Below are positions 26,795 through 34,235 of a stretch of DNA of 64,000 nt, piece by piece; within the stretch, counting starts at the first letter, position 1, and every line of letters begins with the position of its first letter. The notes below the pieces were generated by a model that was not told where the DNA came from, searched no databases, and saw only the letters and a program-made list of their open reading frames with translations. The position numbers and the translations under genes were made by a program. The stretch comes from an uncultured Prevotellaceae bacterium (GTDB taxonomy: Bacteria > Bacteroidota > Bacteroidia > Bacteroidales > Bacteroidaceae), in NCBI GenBank assembly GCA_902767775.1, contig CACXIP010000022.1:1-64000 (forward strand), in the 5' to 3' direction.

Positions 26795-27892
26795 GTGAGG
26801 CCCACTGACTTACAATCCAAAGTCATCGCGTTTCTGCGATTCCCGCTCATCGTGCTGGTGTTGTTTATCCACTGCAACTTCACCACGTTGAGCGAGGAGT
26901 GGGCCTCATTGCCCTTCACCACCAAGTTCATCAACCTCTTCTCACAGCGCATAGCACCCATCGCCATCCCCTTCTTCTACTTCATATCGGGATACCTCTT
27001 CTTCAAGACAGGACAGTTCTCCATGGACATCTGGCTCAAGAAACTGATGAGGAGGGTGCAGTCGCTTCTCGTGCCTTATATCCTCTGGAATCTGCTCTAC
27101 CTGCTGCTCTGCATCATTATCGGACTGTTTTCTGGCAAGGTTCCCATTCTCGGCATACCTTTTGACAAGATGACATTCATGGATGGCCTGAAGGCACTTT
27201 GGAACATATCCCTCATAGATGGGGGGAGTGCCATGAAGGCACCCATCGCCGTGCAGTTTTGGTTCATCAGAGACCTCATCGTGGTGATGGTGTGCGCTCC
27301 CATTGTCTATTTCGCAGTCAGGTGGTTCACCATCCTCTCCGGACGGCGGCCGCTGGTGCGCTATATCCTTTTCCTCGTCGTCATCTTTGCTTTCGGCTAC
27401 TGGCCCGACATCACTGGATTCGACCCGCAGTGCTGGCTCTTCTTCGCCTATGGTGCCTATTACGGCATAAGGAAGAAGGAGTTTATCGTCGCCATGCTGC
27501 CCTACGCGCTGCCGGCGTTCATCCTCCTGGCGGCAGTTATCGGACTGGAGCAGTGGTGGCCATGTGAGTTCATCTACCGTTTGGAATACGTCATCGGACT
27601 TGTCTTCGGTATGTCGTTTACCACCATCATGGTGCGTGCGGGTTCGTGGTACGTGCAGGACATGACACTCTCCAACGCCAGTTTCTTCATCTTCTCCTAT
27701 CATTATATGATACTGGGATTTGTCGTGCTGGTGCTGGGACATGGCTACATCATGCCCCACAATTGGTGGCTCGCACTCATCATTTATATCGCAGCCGTGG
27801 CCATCATCGTCCTCTTCGGACTTCTCCTTTACTGGCTCATGCGCACCCGACTGCCTTTCACCACCTATATCCTCATGGGAGGAAGGAGGTAA
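26795..27892 (+). CDS. Acyltransferase 3 family integral membrane protein
   Basis: 365-aa polytopic protein with about ten membrane spans. The typical N-terminal span (FLRFPLIVLVLFIHCNF) has the catalytic-type His after the first helix, and FFYFISGYLFFKT lies in the next. Members of this family O-acylate surface polysaccharides or lipids. The start appears to be GTG 26795, directly after a heptamer array; no upstream ATG is in frame. The LOG gene follows 5 nt later. Confidence 0.85.
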   Translation: MRPTDLQSKVIAFLRFPLIVLVLFIHCNFTTLSEEWASLPFTTKFINLFSQRIAPIAIPFFYFISGYLFFKTGQFSMDIWLKKLMRRVQSLLVPYILWNLLYLLLCIIIGLFSGKVPILGIPFDKMTFMDGLKALWNISLIDGGSAMKAPIAVQFWFIRDLIVVMVCAPIVYFAVRWFTILSGRRPLVRYILFLVVIFAFGYWPDITGFDPQCWLFFAYGAYYGIRKKEFIVAMLPYALPAFILLAAVIGLEQWWPCEFIYRLEYVIGLVFGMSFTTIMVRAGSWYVQDMTLSNASFFIFSYHYMILGFVVLVLGHGYIMPHNWWLALIIYIAAVAIIVLFGLLLYWLMRTRLPFTTYILMGGRR

Positions 27893-27897
27893 TCAAT

Positions 27898-28437
27898 ATG
27901 AAAATCGGAATCTTTTGCTCTGCCAACAGTCAGATTGACCCAGACTTCTTCACACTCACCAGACAACTGGGCGAGTGGATGGGACAGCACCAGCATACAT
28001 TAGTATATGGGGGTACTGACCTCGGACTGATGGACTGCATTGCTCATGCCGTGGCGGACAACGGCGGAAGGGTGGTGGGCGTGGTGCCCTCACTCCTGCT
28101 GAAAAACGAGCATGCCAATCCCATCGACCATGAGCGCTATCTCTGTACGACACTCTCTGAGCGCAAGCAACTCATGACACAGCACAGCGATGTGTTCATC
28201 GCACTGCCAGGCGGTATCGGAACCCTCGACGAGGTGTTTTCTGTGGCTGGAGAGGGTACGCTTGCCTATCACGACAAACGGGTTATCATGTACAGCATGA
28301 AAGGATTCTGGGACCAACTGGAGAGCCTTTTCTGTCATCTGCAGCAACAAGGCTTCCTCCGCGGCGACTACAGACAGCGCATCGCTTTCGCCCACAACCT
28401 TGACGAAATCATCTCTTATCTCAACTCTGGCGATTAG
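27898..28437 (+). CDS. LOG family protein (cytokinin riboside 5'-monophosphate phosphoribohydrolase type)
   Basis: 179-aa Rossmann-like protein. It starts MKIGIFCSANSQID, with YGGTDLGLMD near residue 40 and the diagnostic PGGIGTLDE (about 102-110) that binds and hydrolyses the nucleotide N-glycosidic bond. In bacteria this family probably recycles AMP or related nucleotides. ATG 27898 is 5 nt after the acyltransferase stop, so it is likely in the same transcript. Confidence 0.9.
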   Translation: MKIGIFCSANSQIDPDFFTLTRQLGEWMGQHQHTLVYGGTDLGLMDCIAHAVADNGGRVVGVVPSLLLKNEHANPIDHERYLCTTLSERKQLMTQHSDVFIALPGGIGTLDEVFSVAGEGTLAYHDKRVIMYSMKGFWDQLESLFCHLQQQGFLRGDYRQRIAFAHNLDEIISYLNSGD

Positions 28438-28463
28438 TCCGACAAGTCCGACGTGTCCGACTT
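28437..28463 (+). repeat. GTCCGACNN 9-bp tandem array
   Basis: Three units (GTCCGACAA, GTCCGACGT, GTCCGACTT) that start on the last base of the LOG gene stop codon. Confidence 0.8.
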
Positions 28464-28544
28464 CTCAGAAAAACAAAAAAAGAGTAAAATGAGGATTTTT
28501 GACAAAAAAAGCAGAAAAATGTTGTCCGTTTCACGGAAAATGCC

Positions 28545-28552
28545 TAATTTTG
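28545..28552 (+). promoter_or_regulatory. Promoter -7 box of the Lrp-type regulator
   Basis: TAATTTTG matches TAnnTTTG, 53 nt before the ATG. The -33 position has only GTTG. Confidence 0.55.
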
Positions 28553-28605
28553 CTAACAATATGTCAACAACTCTTTTTTATTACTAACAGAACAGCAACA
28601 ACACA

Positions 28606-29085
28606 ATGGCTACTGAGAAAATCGACCAGCTCGATAAGAAAATCCTTTGTATCCTCTCCAAAAACGCACGTATCCCGTTCAAGGATGTGGCAGCAGAGTG
28701 CAATGTGTCAAGGGCCGCCATCCATCAGCGTGTCCAGCATCTCATCGAAAACGGCATCATCACCGGAAGCGGATTTGATGTCAATCCCAAAAGCCTCGGC
28801 TATCACACCTGCACCTACGTGGGCATCACACTCGAGAGAGGAAGTATGTATAAGTCGGTCTGTGAGCGACTGGTTCACATCCCAGAAATCGTGGAGTGCC
28901 ACTTCACCACCGGACCCTATACCATGCTTGTGAAACTCTTCGCACGCGATAACGAACAACTCATGGACCTGCTCAACAACCAATTGCAGAGCATCCCTGG
29001 CGTGGTGGCGACAGAGACACTTATCTCGCTCGAACAGAGCATCAAGCGCGAAATACCTGTCAGGATAGAAGACATCGAAGCATAA
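28606..29085 (+). CDS. Lrp/AsnC family transcriptional regulator
   Basis: 159-aa DNA-binding protein. An AsnC-type helix-turn-helix occupies about residues 8-55 (LDKKILCILSKNARIPFKDVAAE then CNVSRAAIHQRVQHL), then a RAM amino-acid-binding domain (about 65-150; VECHFTTGPYTMLVKLFARDNEQLM). It is followed 3 nt later by the amidotransferase-dipeptidase gene, which it may regulate in response to an amino acid. Confidence 0.92.
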   Translation: MATEKIDQLDKKILCILSKNARIPFKDVAAECNVSRAAIHQRVQHLIENGIITGSGFDVNPKSLGYHTCTYVGITLERGSMYKSVCERLVHIPEIVECHFTTGPYTMLVKLFARDNEQLMDLLNNQLQSIPGVVATETLISLEQSIKREIPVRIEDIEA

Positions 29086-29088
29086 GCT

Positions 29089-30930
29089 ATGGCATCCTTT
29101 GACCTCAGCACACATCTCGACAATATCTATGCCTCCTTCCCGGAGGCCAAGCAAAAACCCATCATAGGCATTACCGCCAACTTCCAGAAAGGGGAGGCGA
29201 CCATGACGCAAGCCTACTACCAGCAGGTGGTGGCTGCGGGAGGTACTCCTGTGCTCATCCCCCCTGTGGAGGACAAGGATGTGATTATCAACACCCTCGA
29301 GGGAATCGACGGACTCCTGCTCTCAGGAGGTGCCGACATCAACCCTCTCTGGGCTGGCGAGGAACCTTCACCCGAACTCCATCACATCAACGCACAGCGC
29401 GACCTGCCTGAGCTGCTCATCACCCGACTGGCATACAACAGGCAGATTCCCATCCTGGGCATCTGTCGGGGCATCCAGACCATGGCGGTGGCTCTTGGCG
29501 GAAAGGTGATGCAGGACATCACCACAGCGATGGCTGAACAGGAACTGGCAGAAGCAGAGAATGCCGACAAGAAGAAAAAGAAAGAAAAAGACAAGGAGAA
29601 AGAGCCTGCCGCACCACGGCAGAAGGTGGTGAAGCACACCCAGGACTGCGAGCGCAACCAACCTACTCACTCTGTGGACATCGACAAGGACTCCATCGTC
29701 TACCGCATCTACAAGAGCGAGCGCATCTTTGTCAACTCCTTCCACCACCAGGCGGTGGCAGACCCAGGGAAGAAATTCCGCGTCACAGCCAAAGCTCCAG
29801 ACGGCGTCATCGAGGCTATTGAGAGCCGTGAGTTCAAACCCATACTCGGGGTGCAGTGGCATCCGGAGAACCTTGAGGCGGACGGCAGGAAACTCTTCGA
29901 GTGGCTCGTTGCACAGGCAAGCAACTACAAACTCGTCAAGCGCATCCATGAGCGGGTGCTTACTCTCGACACCCATTGCGACACGCCCATGTTCTTCCAT
30001 GAGGACATCAAGTTTGACTCACGCGACAGCCGTATCCTCGTCGACCTCCACAAGATGACGGAGGGAAGACAGGATGCCGTCATCATGGCGGCCTACCTGC
30101 CGCAGCCCAAAATGGGGGAGTCGTTCTCCTCAAAGGTGGCGTTTGATGTCAACACGCCCATGGAGTATGCCGACTTCATCTTTGACAAGATAGAGGCGAT
30201 AGTCAGAAGCAACCGCAAATACCTCAGCATCGCGCGCACGCCCGCCGACCTCTTTGAGGACAAGCGGAAGGACCGCAAGTCGGTGATGTTCGCCATTGAA
30301 AACGGCATCGCCCTCAACCATGATATAGAGAACATCAAGCACTTCGCACAGCGAGGTGTGGTGTATATCACCCTCTGCCACAATGGTGACAACGACATCT
30401 GTGACAGCGCCAAGGGATGCGACACCAACCATGGTGTGAGCAAGTTTGGCGAAAAGGTCATCCGCGAGATGAACCGTCAGGGCATCATGGTCGACCTCAG
30501 CCATGCCAGCGAGCAGAGCTTCTACGATGCACTCGAAATCAGCAAGACACCCATCGTGTGCAGCCACTCCAACTGCAAGGCACTTTGCGACGTGCCGCGC
30601 AACCTCACCGACGACCAACTGAGGGCCATTGCCAAGAAGGGCGGCGTGGTGCATGTCACCCTCTATGGCGGTTTCCTCCGGACGGAGGGGGAGGCCACCA
30701 TCCGCGATGCCATAGAGCATCTCAACCATGCCGTGCGTATCATGGGTATCGACCATGTGGGACTGGGGTCAGACTTCGACGGCGACGGAGGTGTCCTGGG
30801 ACTCGCCAATGCTTCGGAAATGGTGAATTTCACCCTCGCATTGCTGAAAAACAAATACAGCGAGCGCGACATCCAGAAGATTTGGGGTGGCAACTGGTTG
30901 CGTGTCATGGCACAAGTGCAGCAAAATTAA
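29089..30930 (+). CDS. Fusion of class I amidotransferase-like peptidase C26 and M19 membrane dipeptidase
   Basis: 613-aa two-domain enzyme. Residues about 15-275 form a gamma-glutamyl hydrolase/PuuD-like domain: LLLSGGADINP, the nucleophile Cys in LGICRGIQTMA, and the C-terminal His/Glu in GVQWHPE. A Lys/Glu-rich insert (about 150-185) interrupts it. Residues about 285-610 form an M19 renal-dipeptidase-like zinc enzyme: LDTHCDTPMFF (first zinc ligands), SHSNCKALCDVPRNLTD and GIDHVGLGSDFDGDGG. Together they could cut gamma-glutamyl and dipeptide bonds, for example in glutathione-like or peptidoglycan-derived peptides. No signal peptide is visible, so it is probably cytoplasmic. Confidence 0.88.
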   Translation: MASFDLSTHLDNIYASFPEAKQKPIIGITANFQKGEATMTQAYYQQVVAAGGTPVLIPPVEDKDVIINTLEGIDGLLLSGGADINPLWAGEEPSPELHHINAQRDLPELLITRLAYNRQIPILGICRGIQTMAVALGGKVMQDITTAMAEQELAEAENADKKKKKEKDKEKEPAAPRQKVVKHTQDCERNQPTHSVDIDKDSIVYRIYKSERIFVNSFHHQAVADPGKKFRVTAKAPDGVIEAIESREFKPILGVQWHPENLEADGRKLFEWLVAQASNYKLVKRIHERVLTLDTHCDTPMFFHEDIKFDSRDSRILVDLHKMTEGRQDAVIMAAYLPQPKMGESFSSKVAFDVNTPMEYADFIFDKIEAIVRSNRKYLSIARTPADLFEDKRKDRKSVMFAIENGIALNHDIENIKHFAQRGVVYITLCHNGDNDICDSAKGCDTNHGVSKFGEKVIREMNRQGIMVDLSHASEQSFYDALEISKTPIVCSHSNCKALCDVPRNLTDDQLRAIAKKGGVVHVTLYGGFLRTEGEATIRDAIEHLNHAVRIMGIDHVGLGSDFDGDGGVLGLANASEMVNFTLALLKNKYSERDIQKIWGGNWLRVMAQVQQN

Positions 30931-30997
30931 AGATTGATAATTGATAGTTAAGAATTATAACATAATAAAATCTACCGTGAGCAAGAGTTGGGATGCG

Positions 30998-32005
30998 ATG
31001 CATAGCGTCCGCAGAAAGATAGCCACCATTGCCGTGGCATGTGTTGCCATAATACTCCTCAGCAATGCTTCCTGTAAGGGTGGCGGTGGTGGCAATGTAG
31101 ATGTCATCGAGGTGGAGAGCATCGGACCGGAGTTCGAGGCTGATTCTGCTTGGGCATACTGCTATGCACAGTGTGCGTTCGGACCTCGAACGATGAACAG
31201 TGAGGCGCATGAGCAGTGTGCGGCGTGGATAGCGGAGAAATTCCAGCAATTTGGATGCACCGTGGAGTTGCAGAAAGCTGCTCTGACAGGCTATGATGGC
31301 ACTATGCTCAGGGCGACCAATATCATCGCACGCCACCATCCAGAGCGACAGCGCCATATCCTGCTTTGTGCACACTGGGACAGCAGGCCATGGGCAGACA
31401 ATGACCCCGACAGCACCAATTGGCAGAAACCTGTCATGGCTGCCAACGACGGGGCGAGCGGTGTGGCGGTGATGCTGGAGATGGCACGCCTGCTGAATGA
31501 GGCAGACTCCCTTGAAGTAGGTGTTGACTTCGTGTGCTTCGATGCGGAGGACTGGGGTATTCCACAATGGACCAACCGCAGCGATGAGAACTCATGGGCT
31601 TTAGGGGCACAGTATTGGGCAAGCAATTACCATGCTGAGGGATACACCACGGAGTTCGGCATTCTCCTTGACATGGTGGGAGGCGAAGCGGCACAGTTCC
31701 ATAAGGAGATGATGTCGGTAAAAATGGCGCCGCAGATTGTAGAGAAGGTGTGGCGAGCTGCCCATGAGGCGGGCTACAGTGGCTATTTCCCCATGTCGCT
31801 GGGTGGACAAATCACCGACGACCACCTGCCCGTCAACGAGAAGGCAGGCATTCCCACCATCGACATCATTCCCTATTATCCCGACTGTGCGGAAAGTTCA
31901 TTCGGTCCTACATGGCACACCGTCATCGACACCATGGCACATATTGACAAAAATACATTGAAAGCAGTTGGCCAGACTTTGGTGCAAGTGCTCTTCACGC
32001 TCTGA
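30998..32005 (+). CDS. M28-family lipoprotein, glutaminyl-peptide cyclotransferase-like
   Basis: 335-aa zinc enzyme anchored as a lipoprotein (ILLSNASCKGG lipobox, Cys about residue 27). Catalytic landmarks: CAHWDSRPWAD, AANDGASGVAVMLE, FDAEDWG, LLDMVGG and WHTVIDTMAHID near the C-terminus. The combination HWDSRPWAD ... DAEDWG ... ITDDHLPVN ... GIPTIDII resembles the type II glutaminyl cyclases of oral Bacteroidetes more than plain aminopeptidases. Such enzymes convert N-terminal Gln of exported proteins to pyroglutamate. ATG 30998 gives the lipoprotein signal; the frame is open further upstream. Confidence 0.82.
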   Translation: MHSVRRKIATIAVACVAIILLSNASCKGGGGGNVDVIEVESIGPEFEADSAWAYCYAQCAFGPRTMNSEAHEQCAAWIAEKFQQFGCTVELQKAALTGYDGTMLRATNIIARHHPERQRHILLCAHWDSRPWADNDPDSTNWQKPVMAANDGASGVAVMLEMARLLNEADSLEVGVDFVCFDAEDWGIPQWTNRSDENSWALGAQYWASNYHAEGYTTEFGILLDMVGGEAAQFHKEMMSVKMAPQIVEKVWRAAHEAGYSGYFPMSLGGQITDDHLPVNEKAGIPTIDIIPYYPDCAESSFGPTWHTVIDTMAHIDKNTLKAVGQTLVQVLFTL

Positions 32006-32046
32006 AGATACTACGCCAACCTGCATCTAATTACTAGAACACACCC

Positions 32047-32087
32047 GGCGCCAGACCTCAGTGATGAGGCTGGCGCCATCTTGTTTT
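32047..32087 (+). terminator. Intrinsic terminator of the M28 gene
   Basis: GGCGCCAG plus CCTCA pairs with TGAGG plus CTGGCGCC around GTGA (32047-32077), followed by a T-rich run TCTTGTTTTT. Confidence 0.8.
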
Positions 32088-32110
32088 TGGGGGGGCTGGG
32101 GGGCCGGGTT

Positions 32111-32143
32111 ATCCGGAAAGTCCGGATTTTCCGGAAAATCCGG
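32111..32143 (-). repeat. TCCGGANNN 9-bp tandem array
   Basis: Four units with the palindromic core TCCGGA every 9 bp, beginning about 17 nt after the stop of the minus-strand DUF4294 gene. Founding example of the right-half repeat family. Confidence 0.85.
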
Positions 32144-32160
32144 TCTATTTTTTAGGGGGA

Positions 32161-32802
32161 TTATAATTGCCCAGCCTCTACCATCAGGACGACGCGCTCG
32201 GTGAGGCGGTCGGTGCCTTCGGGGTGGTATTCCTTTTTCAGGCTGGCACCAAAGGTCCAGGCAAAAGCCTGCCAGAAACCGGCACGGATGGGACCCATGA
32301 AGGCTTTCACAATATCGTATGATGAGGAGTTGCACTCGCGGTTCACGAGCTTGATGAGCAGCTTGCCCTGAGAGTAGGTGAGTTTCTTCATCCGAGGCTT
32401 GTACTTCTTGTAAATCTCCGCCTCCACACGTTTCATGTGTGCCTTGCGCTCCTTCTCATCGGGGATGGTCTGCAGATATTCGTAGGTCTCGATGATGATG
32501 CTGTTGGTTTCCTTTGCGATGGGAAGCACCTTTTTCACGTTTGTCACCAAACGGTTGTATGCTTTGCGCTGTTTCTCGCTCGTCAGTTCCATCACAGGGT
32601 AGACATACACATTGTTCATCTGCATGAACAGCACACTGTCGCCATCCACAACCGCCTTCTTCAGTTCCATTTCCGGAACGAAAGTGGGGTTGTCTGTATC
32701 CACAGGACGGTCCTCGGGGTTCACCTGCCCCCCGTTCACCTGAGCTGCTGCCATCAAAGGCAGTACCATCAGCATGAAGACAAGACTGTGTTTCAAAGCC
32801 AT
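32161..32802 (-). CDS. DUF4294 family exported protein
   Basis: 213-aa protein with signal peptide ending LMAAAQ. Conserved family core: LFMQMNNVYVYPVMELTSE, YNRLVTNVKKVLPIAKE, then a helical region and TYSQGKLLIKLVNRECNSSSYDIVKAFMGPIRAGFWQAFA (about 140-180). Function unknown; the family is widespread in Bacteroidetes and periplasmic. ATG 32802 is chosen over 32811 because it gives the cleaner signal peptide. Confidence 0.85.
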   Translation of the reverse strand: MALKHSLVFMLMVLPLMAAAQVNGGQVNPEDRPVDTDNPTFVPEMELKKAVVDGDSVLFMQMNNVYVYPVMELTSEKQRKAYNRLVTNVKKVLPIAKETNSIIIETYEYLQTIPDEKERKAHMKRVEAEIYKKYKPRMKKLTYSQGKLLIKLVNRECNSSSYDIVKAFMGPIRAGFWQAFAWTFGASLKKEYHPEGTDRLTERVVLMVEAGQL

Positions 32803-32820
32803 GATAAGCAAATCGTATGT

Positions 32821-32864
32821 CTAAACTCCCACACTCCTACACTTCTATACTCCTAAACTCCTAA
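32821..32864 (-). repeat. 8-bp AGGAGTNT-type tandem array
   Basis: Read on the minus strand, about five units of TTAGGAGT (variants ATAGAAGT, GTAGGAGT, GTGGGAGT). The array overlaps the last codons and stop of the Rid-family gene and runs towards the DUF4294 gene. Confidence 0.65.
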
Positions 32865-33875
32865 ATTCGCCACACACTCCATCTCGACGAGCCATTCGGG
32901 ACGGCACACCTTGCCTTGGAGCAGTATGTGGGGGATGTCGGGGTAGGTCTTCTGAAGGAAGCGCTCCACCACTTCGCGGTCGGAGGCATCGCGCAGATAG
33001 ACGAAGAAGTAGCGCACGTCATTCATCGTGGCACCGCCGTCATGGAGCAGCGCACCGATGTTCTGCAGCAGGCGGGCGGTCTGCATCTGGATATCGCCCA
33101 CATACATTGCCTTGCCATGTTTGTCGATGCTCGCCGTACCGGAGATAAAGAATGTCTGTTTATCGCCGACCGTCATGCGGGTGCCGCGCTCAAACGACAC
33201 TCCATACTCATGGGTGGGGTTGAGGTTGTCGAGTGCCTGAAGATATTTCTTGTCGCTCTCCTTCACCTTGGGGAAAGTGAGGAAGTCGATGGCGACAGAG
33301 GCACTGCGCGTCTGCGAGAACCCGCCGATGCCCGTACTGGCGATGAAATGAGTCTCGGTGGTGAGTCCCTGGCTGCGGAAGACGTCGTTGCGCGCCCTCA
33401 CCATCCCCTCATAGTTGACGTCGATATCGGCGACATATATCCATGTGCGCACGCAGTGGTCGCGTAGGGTGAGCCCCATCTTGCGGATGCTCTCAAGGTA
33501 TTTGTTGAAGATGAGCATCGTCTGGATATAGGAATTGGCACCCCTTGTCTCCTCCTCCGTCAGGCGGATACTGTGTAGGATGAAATTGTCCTCTTCGTCA
33601 GTGGTCTTGATGAGGATGGAAATTTTGCTGCCGTCGAGTGGCGGCTGCTCGATAACCGAGCAGGCTGCACGGCTGAGGATGTCGGTATAGAGGGCCGAAT
33701 CAGTGAGGTCTTTGTACTGGTTTTGCGCATCGCTCAGAAAAACCTTGACAAACTGCAGATGCCGTCCCTCAGCATTCTCTCTCTCAAGATACTCGCTGAG
33801 GGTGAGGTAGAGCTCGTCTAATCGGTTGACAAACCGTTCGCGGCTTTGGGGAGCGAAGATTTCATATCTGTCCAT
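32853..33875 (-). CDS. Rid (YjgF/YER057c/UK114) family protein, extended form
   Basis: 340-aa protein. The C-terminal third has the Rid fold (GTRMTVGDKQTFFISGTASI, YVGDIQMQTARLLQNIGALL, MNDVRYFFVYLRDASDREVV). The N-terminal two thirds form a second Rid-like/chorismatase-like region (QFVKVFLSDAQNQYKDL, TWIYVADIDVNYEGM). Rid enzymes hydrolyse reactive imines; long two-lobe members also include chorismate-utilising enzymes, so the substrate is open. Start set at ATG 33875, which follows a strong promoter; the frame runs open upstream through non-coding sequence. Confidence 0.75.
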   Translation of the reverse strand: MDRYEIFAPQSRERFVNRLDELYLTLSEYLERENAEGRHLQFVKVFLSDAQNQYKDLTDSALYTDILSRAACSVIEQPPLDGSKISILIKTTDEEDNFILHSIRLTEEETRGANSYIQTMLIFNKYLESIRKMGLTLRDHCVRTWIYVADIDVNYEGMVRARNDVFRSQGLTTETHFIASTGIGGFSQTRSASVAIDFLTFPKVKESDKKYLQALDNLNPTHEYGVSFERGTRMTVGDKQTFFISGTASIDKHGKAMYVGDIQMQTARLLQNIGALLHDGGATMNDVRYFFVYLRDASDREVVERFLQKTYPDIPHILLQGKVCRPEWLVEMECVANLGV

Positions 33876-33897
33876 ATCCCTTTTTTCTTTTGTGCTG

Positions 33898-33928
33898 CAA
33901 AGGTAGTGCAAGGCGAGAGAAAAGCAAA
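33898..33928 (-). promoter_or_regulatory. Promoter of the Rid-family gene
   Basis: On the minus strand TTTG (33925-33928), 19-bp spacer, TACCTTTG (33898-33905), 22 nt before the ATG. Part of a 39-bp block duplicated at 22857-22895. Confidence 0.8.
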
Positions 33929-33978
33929 ATAAATTTTCATTTATTTTCTTTTCCGAGCTGCCGCCTGCCTTCGATGTA

Positions 33979-34010
33979 TTCGGATTTTCCTGATTTTCCG
34001 GAGAATCCGG
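33979..34010 (-). repeat. TCCGGANNN array
   Basis: About four degenerate 9-bp units (TCGGATTTT, CCTGATTTT, CCGGAGAAT, CCGG) between the terminator of the secreted-protein operon and the Rid promoter. Confidence 0.7.
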
Positions 34011-34015
34011 GAGCC

Positions 34016-34054
34016 AAAAACAGGAGGCAGGCACACTGCGGTGCTTGCCTCCTG
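34016..34054 (-). terminator. Terminator of the secreted-protein operon
   Basis: Minus-strand stem CAGGAGGCAAGCAC/GTGCCTGCCTCCTG (14 positions, one mismatch) with a 6-nt loop, followed by TTTTT (34016-34020). Confidence 0.85.
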
Positions 34055-34079
34055 TAGAGGAATGGCCTTTAAGTCTCAC

Positions 34080-34211
34080 TTAGAAGATTTTTCCTTCGGA
34101 GCTCATCACTTCGGTTGCTCCTGCGCTCTGCAGCTCGTCGAATCCCATGAACTCTTTCTTGAGGTTCATGTGGATAGCCTTCATCTCAGGCTTGACATAA
34201 TTTGTTTTCAT
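34080..34211 (-). CDS. 43-aa mini protein (MKxxY[IV]KPE type)
   Basis: Short gene starting ATG at 34211: MKTNYVKPEMKAIHMNL..., Met-rich, ending SSEGKIF. Its N-terminal pattern M-K-x-x-Y-V-K-P-E-x-x-A-I matches the mini protein at 16311-16511, and like it this gene directly follows (24 nt) a large secreted protein and precedes a strong terminator. No signal peptide and no known domain. The conserved position suggests a partner or by-product of surface-protein expression; function unknown. Confidence 0.65.
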   Translation of the reverse strand: MKTNYVKPEMKAIHMNLKKEFMGFDELQSAGATEVMSSEGKIF

Positions 34212-34235
34212 AATCAATGGTTTTAATGATGAATA

